Assembly (NCBI GenBank): GCA_002395835.1
Contig: DGVD01000011.1
Location: 1-64,000 of the forward strand
Direction of reading: 5' to 3'
Length of the DNA stretch: 64,000 nucleotides
Source: Bacteroidales bacterium UBA4293
GTDB lineage: Bacteria > Bacteroidota > Bacteroidia > Bacteroidales > Bacteroidaceae
In this document: positions 33,635 to 42,240 of the stretch, piece by piece
Layout: each line of letters starts with the position of its first letter
Numbering within the stretch: the stretch's first letter is position 1
The notes under the pieces: generated by a model
Databases searched by the model: none
What the model was told of the DNA's origin: nothing
What the model saw: the letters and a program-made list of their open reading frames with translations, nothing else
Position numbers and translations under genes: made by a program

Positions 33635-33662
33635 TTATTTAATAGTGGTTTTGAAACATTCT

Positions 33663-34979
33663 TTAATTCAGAGCTACACCTCTGTAGAAATCCAGGATTT
33701 TACTACGGAATATAAATGTATATTTGGCTTGCAGATATTCTAATTCTGCTCTCTGCATGCGTGTCTTCATTTCTTGAAACTCTGTGGAGGTAGCTTTACC
33801 GTTCTCGTATTTCTTGCTCATGAATTCAAAGGCTCTTCTGCTGGCTTCTTGTGCGGCTTCACTGCTGACACACTGTTTTTGTGCAGCTACTGCATTGTAA
33901 TATGCCTGCTGGATTTCTTTGTAAAGAGCCTTTCGTGTTTCTTCCAACCTCAGTTGCTGTGCTGTGTATTGGAGCTGGGCATTTTTAATCTGGTTACGTG
34001 TAGCATTTCTGTTGAAGATAGGGATGCTTACAGATAGACCGATGTATTTGCTGAAATTGTCCTTCAGCTGTGATCCGAAGGAATTAGAATTGAAGCCTGA
34101 AGTATGGTAGTAGTTTGTGCTGAGACCACCACTTAAATAGACACTGGGCAGTTTGCCGGCTTTGGCATAACTGATGCCTTCTTCCGCATTTTTGAGGCGG
34201 AGTATCTGAGCCTGGATTTGGGGCTTGATGCTATTGGCTTCTGCAAAAATCTCATCTGGCTGAGGAAGCAGACGTTCCATAGGATTTATTTCTTGGGGAG
34301 TCTCTACGTCCAAGCCTTTAGGGGAGGGTAATTCCAGCAACTGCGATAGGGTCAGGAGGGCAAGCTGAACATTGTTTTCATTTTGGGTGACATTCAGTTC
34401 GTCACCGGCCACTGTAGCATGGGCTTCTATCACTTCGGTCTCAGCCACCTTTCCATTATCCAGCATGGATTTCAGCCTGCTTTCCTGTACTTTAGAAAGT
34501 TCCAGCTGCTCACGAGATACTTGCAGAAGTTCTTTTTGGTAAAGAACATCGAGGTAGGCTGATGTAACTTGCAGACTGATGTCTTCTTTCGCTTTATCTA
34601 AATCTACAAGGGCTGCCTGTAGGTTCAGTTCCTTCATGTTTATGTCATGTGTGAGCTGACCACCCGTATATATGGGCAGATTGGAACTCATGCCGAATCC
34701 TGTGCTAGTGGTGTTTCTGTTGGCATAAGTGTTATCAGCCGTCAGACCATGACCGAAATTCATGCTCTGGTCTGCAGAAGCCGTTAGATTAGGAAGGCGA
34801 TTGCTCTTGCTAGTGTTCAATGCTACTTTACTGGTTTCCACGGTGTTTTCCTGCAACTGAATGCTGATGTTATGGTCTAAAGCATAGTCGATGCACTGTT
34901 TTAGAGACCAAGGTTGCTGGGCACTTACCATGTGGGAAGCAGAAAGAGCCAGGGCAAAAATTATAGATTTCCTAAGCAT
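33663..34979 (-). CDS. TolC-family outer-membrane channel
   Basis: 438 residues. Signal peptide 1-20 (ending ASHMVSAQ). Two OEP repeats of long coiled-coil helices: WSLKQCIDYALDHNISIQLQ opens the first; the second ends with EFMSKKYENGKATSTEFQEM, a standard TolC signature. Forms the outer-membrane exit duct for the ABC/HlyD machinery encoded upstream. It is the last gene of the PadR-PspC-ABC operon, 18 nt after the HlyD gene. Confidence 0.95.
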   Translation of the reverse strand: MLRKSIIFALALSASHMVSAQQPWSLKQCIDYALDHNISIQLQENTVETSKVALNTSKSNRLPNLTASADQSMNFGHGLTADNTYANRNTTSTGFGMSSNLPIYTGGQLTHDINMKELNLQAALVDLDKAKEDISLQVTSAYLDVLYQKELLQVSREQLELSKVQESRLKSMLDNGKVAETEVIEAHATVAGDELNVTQNENNVQLALLTLSQLLELPSPKGLDVETPQEINPMERLLPQPDEIFAEANSIKPQIQAQILRLKNAEEGISYAKAGKLPSVYLSGGLSTNYYHTSGFNSNSFGSQLKDNFSKYIGLSVSIPIFNRNATRNQIKNAQLQYTAQQLRLEETRKALYKEIQQAYYNAVAAQKQCVSSEAAQEASRRAFEFMSKKYENGKATSTEFQEMKTRMQRAELEYLQAKYTFIFRSKILDFYRGVALN

Positions 34980-34997
34980 AGAGAATTTTCTTAAGGG

Positions 34998-36098
34998 TTA
35001 TTCTTTGATTTCAATGCCACGTACGGTTTCTTTACCTTTCAATCCGTTCTTGATTTCGATGTTCAGACCATCGCTCAAGCCAGTGACCACAGGTATCCGG
35101 TTGAATTTCTGTTCTGAAGCATCACCGGATGTCAGGACATAGACAAAAGTACTGTCTCCCTTAAATTCCACGGCAGCCTCTGGTACAGTCAGCACTTTAT
35201 TGGCACGTTGTAGCACCATCTTGGCATTGGCACTATAGCCGGAGCGTATGGTGATGTCCTGAGGTAGCGATATGGCAGCCTTGATTTCAAATTGGTTGGC
35301 TCCGTTTTGTTCCGTAGCTTTCGGGGAAATGTACTCCAATGTAGCTTCCAACTTGACATCTGTCAGTGCTCCGATGGTAATTTCTACGGGCATGCCCTCG
35401 TGCACACGACCTACTTCTGTCTCGTCTATTTTCCCTCGGAAAATCAGATTGCCCATATCAGCTACTGTAGCAATGGTAGTACCATCGTTGAATGAGTTAC
35501 TCAAGATAACAGAGTTTCCAACTTTCACTGGCACGTCAAGAATCAGACCGTCAATGGTAGAACGGATTAAGGTGGTACTCATTTTGGCGTTGTTCAGTGA
35601 AACACCCTCACGGACAATATTCATCTGGTCACGTGCCACCTTCATTTCTGCCTTGGATTGGTCCAGGGCTACTTTTGATTTCTCATAATCCTCTGCGCTT
35701 ATCAGTTTCTGCTCATAGAGATTCTTCATGCGGTCGAAATCTGTCTGAGCCTGTTTCAGATTGATTTGAGCCAATTCAATTCTGTTCTCTGCTGAACTTA
35801 GGCTGCTCATATCTGGGATAACCTTGACTTTGGCTATCACTTCATCTTTCTGAACCATTTGTCCGGCTTCCTTGTAAAGTTCGGATATGATACCTGAAAT
35901 CTGCGGTTTAATATTAACTTCGTCACGAGGCTCAATCTTACCGGTCACCAATGTGGTTTTCTCCAGGTCCATCACCTTTGGCTGATGCGTTTCATATACA
36001 ATCTTTTCAGGCTGCGACTTCTGGTAAAGAAACCAGAAGGTTCCTAGAAAGACTGCAGAGATAATACATCCTGCTGCAATTTTTGTGGTTTTTCTCAT
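34998..36098 (-). CDS. Periplasmic adaptor (HlyD/MacA-like)
   Basis: 366 residues. One N-terminal transmembrane anchor (IAAGCIISAVFLGTFWFLY), then lipoyl half-motif (VTGKIEPRDEVNIKPQISG), a coiled-coil hairpin (about 100-180), a second lipoyl half, and a beta-barrel domain, ending IKNGLKGKETVRGIEIKE. Bridges inner-membrane MacB-like permeases and TolC. Located between them in the operon. Confidence 0.95.
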   Translation of the reverse strand: MRKTTKIAAGCIISAVFLGTFWFLYQKSQPEKIVYETHQPKVMDLEKTTLVTGKIEPRDEVNIKPQISGIISELYKEAGQMVQKDEVIAKVKVIPDMSSLSSAENRIELAQINLKQAQTDFDRMKNLYEQKLISAEDYEKSKVALDQSKAEMKVARDQMNIVREGVSLNNAKMSTTLIRSTIDGLILDVPVKVGNSVILSNSFNDGTTIATVADMGNLIFRGKIDETEVGRVHEGMPVEITIGALTDVKLEATLEYISPKATEQNGANQFEIKAAISLPQDITIRSGYSANAKMVLQRANKVLTVPEAAVEFKGDSTFVYVLTSGDASEQKFNRIPVVTGLSDGLNIEIKNGLKGKETVRGIEIKE

Positions 36099-36130
36099 AT
36101 GTATTTTTATTTTGTTTTATTCTTCGTTTA

Positions 36131-37372
36131 TTATTCTTCGCGCATGGCATCCACAGGTTTGATACTCATGGCACGAAGGGTAGGAGCTGCACCTGCCAGA
36201 ATACCTAACAAGCTCAACAACAGGGTGGTTCCTACGGCTGTCCAGAATGGCACTTGGAAATTGGCTCCTGAGAATGATTCATCGGAATTAGTCTCTAAAA
36301 TGGCCAAAATGAACACTGCAAAGCAGATTCCCGAGATGCCAGCTATGAGAGTAAGCACAAGACTCTCGCTCATGGTTTGCACCAAAATGTCCTTAGGAGT
36401 AGCTCCGATGGCTCTTCGAATACCAATCTCACTTGTTCGTTCCTTCACGGTGACCATCATGATGTTACTTACACCGATGGCACCGGCTATCAGGGTACCC
36501 AGTCCTATCATCCACACCAGAATGCTGATGCCCTTGAACAGACTGTCCACTACGTTGAATATGGCTTCGGTATTTATTTTCTGTACGGCTTGTGTATCCT
36601 TTGGACTGATATGATGATTCCGTTTCAACAGTTCCTCCACCTTGTCCTGAACATCACTGACAGCATATCCGGGTTTCACCGTATAGGCGATGAGGCTTAT
36701 TTGGGTGTTATAGATTTGAGCCAATGTGGTGTAAGGAATATACACCGTATTCGGAGGGTTGGAGCCAATGCTTATGGTACCATAACCTTGTCCATTCACA
36801 CCTACAATCTGGTATTGTACTCCATCCATCTGGATGTATTTACCGATGGGGGAGATGCTATCTGGAAACAGACGATTCTGGATACGTGAGCCTATGATGC
36901 AGACTTTGCGTCTTTGATTGTTGTCCGCAGCATTTAGCAGACGTCCTTCTTTTATGCTGATAGGGTCTATCTTATTATAGTCCTCATGAAAACTCTTGAT
37001 GGCAGCCCTTTCAGCCTTTTTATCTTCATAAGTGGCATTAGTTCTGGGCCCGAAAGTCACTGGAGTTACAATCTCCACTTCGTTGATCTGATGCTTGATA
37101 CGTTCAATGTCGGCTTCATCCATATGCCAGGATCTTCCGGTCTGGAAGCCAGCATAAGGTTCACTGGTTTCTCCACTGAAAATGAATCCTGAATTGGATG
37201 CAAACCCTGCGAAAGTCTTTTCTAGTGCCTGTTCCAATGCTCCTCCACCACCCATGAGCAGCATGAGCATGAAGACGCCCCAGAAAATTCCGAACGCAGT
37301 AAGGAACGTACGTGTCTTGTTTCGGGAGAGGGAATCCATGATTTCTCCCCATTGGTCTATATCTATCCTCAT
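36131..37372 (-). CDS. MacB-like ABC transporter permease (second of two)
   Basis: 413 residues. Four transmembrane segments in MacB/FtsX arrangement: one near the N-terminus (TFLTAFGIFWGVFMLMLLMGGG), a large periplasmic MacB_PCD domain, then three at the C-terminus (starting ISILVWMIGLGTLIAGAIGVSNIM, ending PTLRAMSIKPVDAMREE). The ATPase is a separate protein in this operon. Mechanotransmission-type pumps of this class export toxins, lipids or peptides across the periplasm; substrate unknown. Confidence 0.94.
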   Translation of the reverse strand: MRIDIDQWGEIMDSLSRNKTRTFLTAFGIFWGVFMLMLLMGGGGALEQALEKTFAGFASNSGFIFSGETSEPYAGFQTGRSWHMDEADIERIKHQINEVEIVTPVTFGPRTNATYEDKKAERAAIKSFHEDYNKIDPISIKEGRLLNAADNNQRRKVCIIGSRIQNRLFPDSISPIGKYIQMDGVQYQIVGVNGQGYGTISIGSNPPNTVYIPYTTLAQIYNTQISLIAYTVKPGYAVSDVQDKVEELLKRNHHISPKDTQAVQKINTEAIFNVVDSLFKGISILVWMIGLGTLIAGAIGVSNIMMVTVKERTSEIGIRRAIGATPKDILVQTMSESLVLTLIAGISGICFAVFILAILETNSDESFSGANFQVPFWTAVGTTLLLSLLGILAGAAPTLRAMSIKPVDAMREE

Positions 37373-37384
37373 ATACTTCTCATT

Positions 37385-38644
37385 TTAACGGGCCAAAAGG
37401 GCTTCAATAGGCTTGATATGGGCTGCTTTCCTAGCAGGGAAGAATCCTGCTATAGCTCCTGCCACAATCATGATAATGGTAGCCTCGATGCAAATGTCTA
37501 ACCCCACGGTAGGGTCTTGGAAATACTGAATGCTTTCTACTCCGATGTCCATGGTGGAACCTCCTACAGAAGCATCCATCCATTGACAGAACACGATGCC
37601 CAGCAGCATGCCGATGTAACCAAAGATTGTTGTGATTAAGACACTTTCTAGTATGACCATCAGAATGATTTGCCAGGGTTTTGCTCCGATGGCTTTCCGG
37701 ATGCCAAATTCATGTGTCCGCTCTTTGACAGAAATAAGCATGATGTTGCTCACTCCTGTAACTCCACTTAGCAGGGTTAGAATTCCCAGGAACCAGAAGC
37801 TACTGCGTATCAAGCTGAATGCTGTATCCATCGTTTCTGCCTGACTACTTCCTCCGTCGACGTAAATAGCTTGGGTGTCATCGGGAGAAAAGTTGTGTTT
37901 GAGTGCCATAGCTTTCCGATAGATGGATTCAAAGGCTTCGAAAGCAGGTGTCTGTTCCAAACCTTTTGTTTTCATGACAAGGATGTCGGCCTCTTTGTTC
38001 CGGTTGTAAATCAGACGAAGGGTTGTTTGAGGAACCAGGATTTCCTGGGTGTACTCCGAATTACTGTCCTTGAGGATGCCCACAATCTGGTACATGCTTC
38101 CGTCTATGGTGAGGTAGTGCCCCACCACATTCGCATCTTTAGCGAATAGGCGTTCTACCATCGTTTCACTAATTATGGCTACCCTGCGGTTTTCTTTCAT
38201 GTCGATGTCATTCAGGAAACGGCCTTTTAGTACTTGGAGTCCCATCATTTCCTGAAAGATGGGGCCCACACCTGCCAAAGTGGTACTCAGTGCCTTTTCA
38301 TCCTGGGTCACAGCAGTGACACTGGTGCTGAACTGTGCAGCATAGCTATTGATGTTTTCTGGAGCCACCTTCTGTGCCAGTTCACCATCGGATTCGTCTA
38401 TTTGAACCCGTTGCTCCTTGGAATAACCTTCGAAGGCATTGGAGGTGAATCCTGGGTATACATACACCGCATCCAATGCTAGTGTTCCTACATTATATTC
38501 TAGGGTATGGATGACTCCATTTCCTGCACCAAGTAGGACGATGAGCAGAAAAATGCCACTGGTTACGGCAAAGCCTGTGGCTGCCGAGCGGAGCTTATTT
38601 CGCTTGATCGAGCCTATAATTTCTATGAATATGTCGTAAAGCAC
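37385..38644 (-). CDS. MacB-like ABC transporter permease (first of two)
   Basis: 419 residues with the same MacB_PCD/FtsX layout as the following gene but clearly divergent (ends FPARKAAHIKPIEALLAR). Two different permeases suggest a heterodimer. The only in-frame start before the conserved IFIEIIGSIKRNKLRSA segment is GTG at 38644, 4 nt after the ATPase stop, so a GTG start with translational coupling is likely. Confidence 0.93.
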   Translation of the reverse strand: MLYDIFIEIIGSIKRNKLRSAATGFAVTSGIFLLIVLLGAGNGVIHTLEYNVGTLALDAVYVYPGFTSNAFEGYSKEQRVQIDESDGELAQKVAPENINSYAAQFSTSVTAVTQDEKALSTTLAGVGPIFQEMMGLQVLKGRFLNDIDMKENRRVAIISETMVERLFAKDANVVGHYLTIDGSMYQIVGILKDSNSEYTQEILVPQTTLRLIYNRNKEADILVMKTKGLEQTPAFEAFESIYRKAMALKHNFSPDDTQAIYVDGGSSQAETMDTAFSLIRSSFWFLGILTLLSGVTGVSNIMLISVKERTHEFGIRKAIGAKPWQIILMVILESVLITTIFGYIGMLLGIVFCQWMDASVGGSTMDIGVESIQYFQDPTVGLDICIEATIIMIVAGAIAGFFPARKAAHIKPIEALLAR

Positions 38645-38648
38645 GGAA

Positions 38649-39335
38649 TTAGGGTTTAGTCGTTCGGAGATCTTCTATGTAGTCTATTTGACCATCCACT
38701 ATGTGTACAATTCTGCCTGCCTGGTGGGCCACATCTTTTTCGTGGGTAACCATGACGATGGTCATCCCTTGACGATTTAGTTCCTTCAGCAGTTCCATCA
38801 CTTCGATAGTAGTCTTACTGTCTAGTGCTCCTGTGGGCTCATCTGCCAGTATGATGCGTGGATGAGTTATCAGTGCACGGGCTATGGCAACACGCTGTTT
38901 CTGTCCTCCGGACATCTCATTAGGGTAGTGGTGAGCCCAGTTGGTCAGACCCACCTTTTCCAGTTGCTGTAGGGCCAGTTCATTCCTTTTCTTTCGTCCC
39001 ACACCTTGGTAGAACAGTGGTAATGCCACATTTTCCTGTGCATCCTTGAATGAAATAAGATTGAAGGACTGGAAGACAAATCCTATCATGTGGTTGCGAT
39101 AGTGTGCAGCCTTATTCTCGCTTAGGTTCTTTATTAAGGTGTTGTCCAGGATATATTCTCCTTCATCGTAGTTGTCCAAAATACCGAGGATATTCAGTAA
39201 GGTGGATTTTCCTGAACCAGAGGCCCCCATAATGGCCACGAACTCACCAGGTTCGATGTCTAAATCTATCCCTTTCAATACGTGTAGGTCGGCACCATTA
39301 TGGTAGGTCTTGTGTATGTTTCTCAGGTGTATCAT
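38649..39335 (-). CDS. ABC transporter ATPase (MacB/LolD type)
   Basis: 228 residues. Walker A GASGSGKST, Q-loop in GFVFQSFNLIS, signature MSGGQKQRVAIARAL, Walker B IILADEPTGALD and the H-loop MVTHEKD are all present. Size and sequence put it with the LolD/MacB ATPases that drive FtsX-fold permeases. 4-nt gaps on both sides bind it into the operon. Confidence 0.96.
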   Translation of the reverse strand: MIHLRNIHKTYHNGADLHVLKGIDLDIEPGEFVAIMGASGSGKSTLLNILGILDNYDEGEYILDNTLIKNLSENKAAHYRNHMIGFVFQSFNLISFKDAQENVALPLFYQGVGRKKRNELALQQLEKVGLTNWAHHYPNEMSGGQKQRVAIARALITHPRIILADEPTGALDSKTTIEVMELLKELNRQGMTIVMVTHEKDVAHQAGRIVHIVDGQIDYIEDLRTTKP

Positions 39336-39339
39336 TCTT

Positions 39340-41094
39340 TTATTTTGTAATCAGGTCTACGGTGCTTATTTTACTTACACCCTCGTTATTGATGACCTTA
39401 GTCTTAGCTTTTCCTGTGATATTGATCTTGCTTGCACCTTTGCTGTCTACGTTTAGGTCGTCGCAATCCACATCCAGTTCCAGTTGTGATGCTCCTTCGC
39501 TATTGATTTTGCAGAATCCTCCCTTCATGGTAACCTTGCCTCTGGCAGCACCTTCGGTATCCAACTTGAAATCTTGTGCTTCTACGTAGAGATCTTTCAG
39601 GTAGGATGCCCCTTCACATTTTAAATCCATCTCATCTACGGATATTTTCTTTATGTCAATCTTGGAGGCTCCTTCCAAGTGCATGTCCAGACTATGCTGA
39701 CTGATGGAGTCTGCAATGATGAGGCAACTTCCCTTTACATGGATTTTCTCCAAAGTAGGAGCGGTGACATACAATTTGATTTTTCTATCGGAGGAATTGA
39801 TTCCATTTAAATATCCTCCCTCACAGTTTAGGGTATAGCCTTCAAGATAGATGTTAGCCTTATTCAGGATTTTTTCGCGAGCTTCTGCCTGGACATCAAA
39901 GGTATCTGCCTGGGTATAGTACAGTTCTATGTTTTCAGAAAGTTCAATATCCGTGAAGTTCTTGAAATCGTAGGGCTGGGTTATCAGGGGAGATGATTCT
40001 AAAGCTAGGCCAGGATATTTTTCCCTGAAGGCTTCCCAGTTGGCCATTCCATAGACTAACGTGCCAAGGCCAAGGGCCAAGGATAGGATCCAGATGACAA
40101 GCAAGGTAGCTATCTGTTTACCAGACATGTCCTTGGAGCTGAACAAGGCATGGAGAATGCCGTATATTGGAATAACGATGGCTAAGATACCACTTACGAT
40201 GCCCGTGGTAATAACCCATGAGTTGTCTTTAAGGAACTGAAGTGCTTGCTGATCCCCTTCAAAGAGAATCTCAGAGCTTCCTACCCCTAAAAGAGCAGCT
40301 ATAGTTGCCACACCAGCCACAAGCAGAGCAAGGAGTGGAATCAGCAATATTAATCCACAGAAAGCTAGGGTGCAGAAGATTATAACTTTCATAAAAGTGC
40401 CTAGACATCCTGAAGCTGTACTCTGTTTCACTTGAACCGTGGAATACTTCTCTGCAGCATCGTCTAGAATCTGATCTTTTAGATTCTCAGGAGTAACTTT
40501 CTTTCCCTCCATCCTTAGTTTGTCCTCAGGAGAGGCTGGGATAGGCATGACAATCCATAAAATAAGGTATGCGATGACAGCAAACCAGAAGAATGACAGG
40601 TAGTCGAAGTTGGCAAAAAGTGCCAGCAGCACGATAATGAGTCGGAGTGGGAGAGGGTCATTACCTCCCAGGTACTTGGTAATACCAGAGCATACACCAC
40701 CCAGTATCTTGTCGTTGGTGTCACGGTAAAGCCTTCTGCCCTTCAAACTTTTCAGATACCGATCCAGCAGACTGCCAGTATCGCTCCCTTCCTCAGCAAA
40801 CTGGTGCTTCTGGGAAGATTCATTGCCTTCTTGGGAGTCAAGGTCACGGGGGTTACCTATTTTCTTGATGATATTCTTTACCTGGTCAATGTTGATGGCT
40901 TCTACACCATTGTTCTTCATTTCCCACAGAAGTTCTGCCACACGATGTTCGATGTCGTCTACAATCTCATCACCACCTTCCTGTCTCTTGAAGTAGTTTT
41001 TCATCTCGTCCAGATAGTTCTGGAGTAGTTCATAAGCATCTTCATCTATAGCGTAAAGAGTGCCAAATAGGTTAATAGTTATATTCTTTTTCAT
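39340..41094 (-). CDS. PspC-domain membrane protein with C-terminal GIN (DUF2807) domain
   Basis: 584 residues. Residues 1-75: helical region (MKKNITINLFGTLYAIDEDA, DIEHRVAELLWEMKNNG) like the cytoplasmic parts of anti-sigma-type HAAS/DUF1700 proteins. Residues about 115-180: PspC domain (RRLYRDTNDKILGGVCSGIT). Then three to four transmembrane segments (about 225-350). Residues 385-584: right-handed beta-helix GIN/DUF2807 domain with repeated EGAS/KGAS turns, expected to face the periplasm. Probably an envelope-stress sensor or effector linked to the pump; the role is inferred from context. Confidence 0.9.
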   Translation of the reverse strand: MKKNITINLFGTLYAIDEDAYELLQNYLDEMKNYFKRQEGGDEIVDDIEHRVAELLWEMKNNGVEAINIDQVKNIIKKIGNPRDLDSQEGNESSQKHQFAEEGSDTGSLLDRYLKSLKGRRLYRDTNDKILGGVCSGITKYLGGNDPLPLRLIIVLLALFANFDYLSFFWFAVIAYLILWIVMPIPASPEDKLRMEGKKVTPENLKDQILDDAAEKYSTVQVKQSTASGCLGTFMKVIIFCTLAFCGLILLIPLLALLVAGVATIAALLGVGSSEILFEGDQQALQFLKDNSWVITTGIVSGILAIVIPIYGILHALFSSKDMSGKQIATLLVIWILSLALGLGTLVYGMANWEAFREKYPGLALESSPLITQPYDFKNFTDIELSENIELYYTQADTFDVQAEAREKILNKANIYLEGYTLNCEGGYLNGINSSDRKIKLYVTAPTLEKIHVKGSCLIIADSISQHSLDMHLEGASKIDIKKISVDEMDLKCEGASYLKDLYVEAQDFKLDTEGAARGKVTMKGGFCKINSEGASQLELDVDCDDLNVDSKGASKINITGKAKTKVINNEGVSKISTVDLITK

Positions 41095-41166
41095 TTCCGT
41101 ATGTTTTCACAATTAATAATAGGGATGGGTGTAAAAAAGAAAAGTCAGGGTATAATTGTGAATAAT

Positions 41167-41511
41167 TTAGTTGTTTTGTTCCAGCCGGGGTAAACGAAGG
41201 ATGGCTACTGTCCGAGCCATTTCGTCCCACGCACTGTCTAGTTCCCCTAGGAACTGTGCCCCCAGTTCTGTGAGGGTGTAGTACTTACGGGGTGGGCCTT
41301 GGGTGGATTCCTTCCACTCATAGGAAAGAAGTCCGTCGTTCTTAAGGCGAGTCAAAAGTGGGTATAGTGTTCCCTCAACCACAATCAGCTCTGCCTCTTT
41401 CAGTTTCTGAATGATGTCAGTAGCATAGGATGCCTGCTTGTGGAGCAGTAACAGGATGCAGTATTCCAGCATTCCCTTGCGCATCTGTGATTTTGCATTT
41501 TCTATATTCAT
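41167..41511 (-). CDS. PadR-family transcriptional regulator
   Basis: 114 residues, the short PadR class (winged helix with C-terminal dimerisation helix). Segments: RKGMLEYCILLLLHKQASYA, IIQKLKEAELIVVEGTLYPL (the VxxGTLYPxL recognition region), LSYEWKESTQGPPRKYYTLT. PadR proteins repress drug or stress pumps and release on ligand binding. First gene of the operon; a 25-bp palindrome overlaps its -33 region, so autoregulation is likely. Confidence 0.95.
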   Translation of the reverse strand: MNIENAKSQMRKGMLEYCILLLLHKQASYATDIIQKLKEAELIVVEGTLYPLLTRLKNDGLLSYEWKESTQGPPRKYYTLTELGAQFLGELDSAWDEMARTVAILRLPRLEQNN

Positions 41512-41553
41512 AATCTTAAAGGTCTAAATACCCACTTTTCTTCTTTTACATTG

Positions 41554-41596
41554 CAAATGTATATATTTTTATAGTACTATGCAATGCAAGGTACTA
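41554..41596 (-). promoter_or_regulatory. PadR operon promoter with palindromic operator candidate
   Basis: -7 box TACATTTG (plus-strand CAAATGTA, 41554-41561). The expected -33 position falls in a 25-bp near-perfect palindrome at 41572-41596: on the minus strand TAGTACCTTGCA-T-TGCATAGTACTA, ten of twelve arm positions pairing. A repressor here would block polymerase. Confidence 0.7.
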
Positions 41597-41623
41597 GTAA
41601 TTTAAGATTTATTAAGAAATAAA

Positions 41624-41655
41624 GTGACGCAATTGCCTTAAAACAACTGCGTCAC
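41624..41655 (-). terminator. Terminator after the lipoprotein gene
   Basis: Minus strand GTGACGCAGTTG, 8-nt loop, CAATTGCGTCAC, then TTTATTT. It insulates the lipoprotein gene from the PadR operon. Confidence 0.85.
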
Positions 41656-41681
41656 CTTATTTATATAATTAAAAAACCGAA

Positions 41682-42062
41682 TTATCTGCCTCGATTTTTA
41701 TTGTTCCAAGCATCTTTCACACCTTTTACAGCACCCTTCACCTGGTTTATTACACCAGTGATACCATCGGTAATGGTACTTACGGTTCCTTTTGCAAAGT
41801 AGCCCATGCACTTTCCTTGGAGTTCACCTATCTCAGTTCTTTCTGATGGGGTGTACTGGTAGCGACTGATGCGATCGTTTATACGGTTATACTTGCTCTT
41901 AGCTCTATCCCAGTCCCGGTAATCATAGTAATAACTGTTGTCCTCCAGTTCGTAAGAGAGGTTGCGCAGGCTGTCTACTGCTGCATACTTTCCGCTGGTA
42001 CAACTGCTGGTCATGCCTAGTACCATGCAGAATAAAATTAAGCTGAATAGTTTCTTCATCAT
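41682..42062 (-). CDS. Small lipoprotein of unknown function
   Basis: 126 residues. Lipobox ending TSSC (Cys21). The middle is Tyr/Arg/Asp-rich and helical (YDYRDWDRAKSKYNRINDRI, SRYQYTPSERTEIGELQGK), followed by a short Gly/Val/Lys-rich segment (ITGVINQVKGAVKGVKDAW) that could be amphipathic. It may belong to the Bacteroidetes DUF6565-type lipoproteins, which I cannot confirm. No good -7 box was found upstream (ACAATTTG is the nearest); a large hairpin lies in the upstream gap. Confidence 0.7.
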   Translation of the reverse strand: MMKKLFSLILFCMVLGMTSSCTSGKYAAVDSLRNLSYELEDNSYYYDYRDWDRAKSKYNRINDRISRYQYTPSERTEIGELQGKCMGYFAKGTVSTITDGITGVINQVKGAVKGVKDAWNNKNRGR

Positions 42063-42166
42063 GTCTTAAAAATTAGTAAGAGAGTTTTTATTGTTTTTTA
42101 TTCAAATTGTCCTTTTTGTCGCTTTTCCCAAAAACCTTTATCAGGCAGAGGGAACTAGTCTTTGAA

Positions 42167-42229
42167 GGGTAAAATTTTTTCTCTAACTGGGGAAATATTT
42201 TTCTCCTTAAGGAGAGAAAATTTTAGCCC
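42167..42229. repeat. Large intergenic inverted repeat with nested palindrome
   Basis: GGGTAAAATTTTTTCTCT (42167-42184) pairs imperfectly with AGAGAAAATTTTAGCCC (42213-42229). Inside lies the perfect palindrome CTCCTTAAGGAG (42203-42214). It may terminate the esterase transcript, whose stop is at 42241, or form part of the lipoprotein control region. Confidence 0.6.
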
Positions 42230-42240
42230 GTTGGAGAGGG

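Noticed and set aside
38439..38644. An ATG start for the first MacB-like permease.
   Set aside because: No in-frame ATG precedes the conserved N-terminal helix; GTG at 38644 with a 4-nt gap after the ATPase stop fits better.
42063..42166. A fourth copy of the 67-nt promoter module before the lipoprotein at 41682-42062.
   Set aside because: GGGAAA/CCC strings occur there, but they are not in phase with any -7 box and the TAGGGA start is absent.
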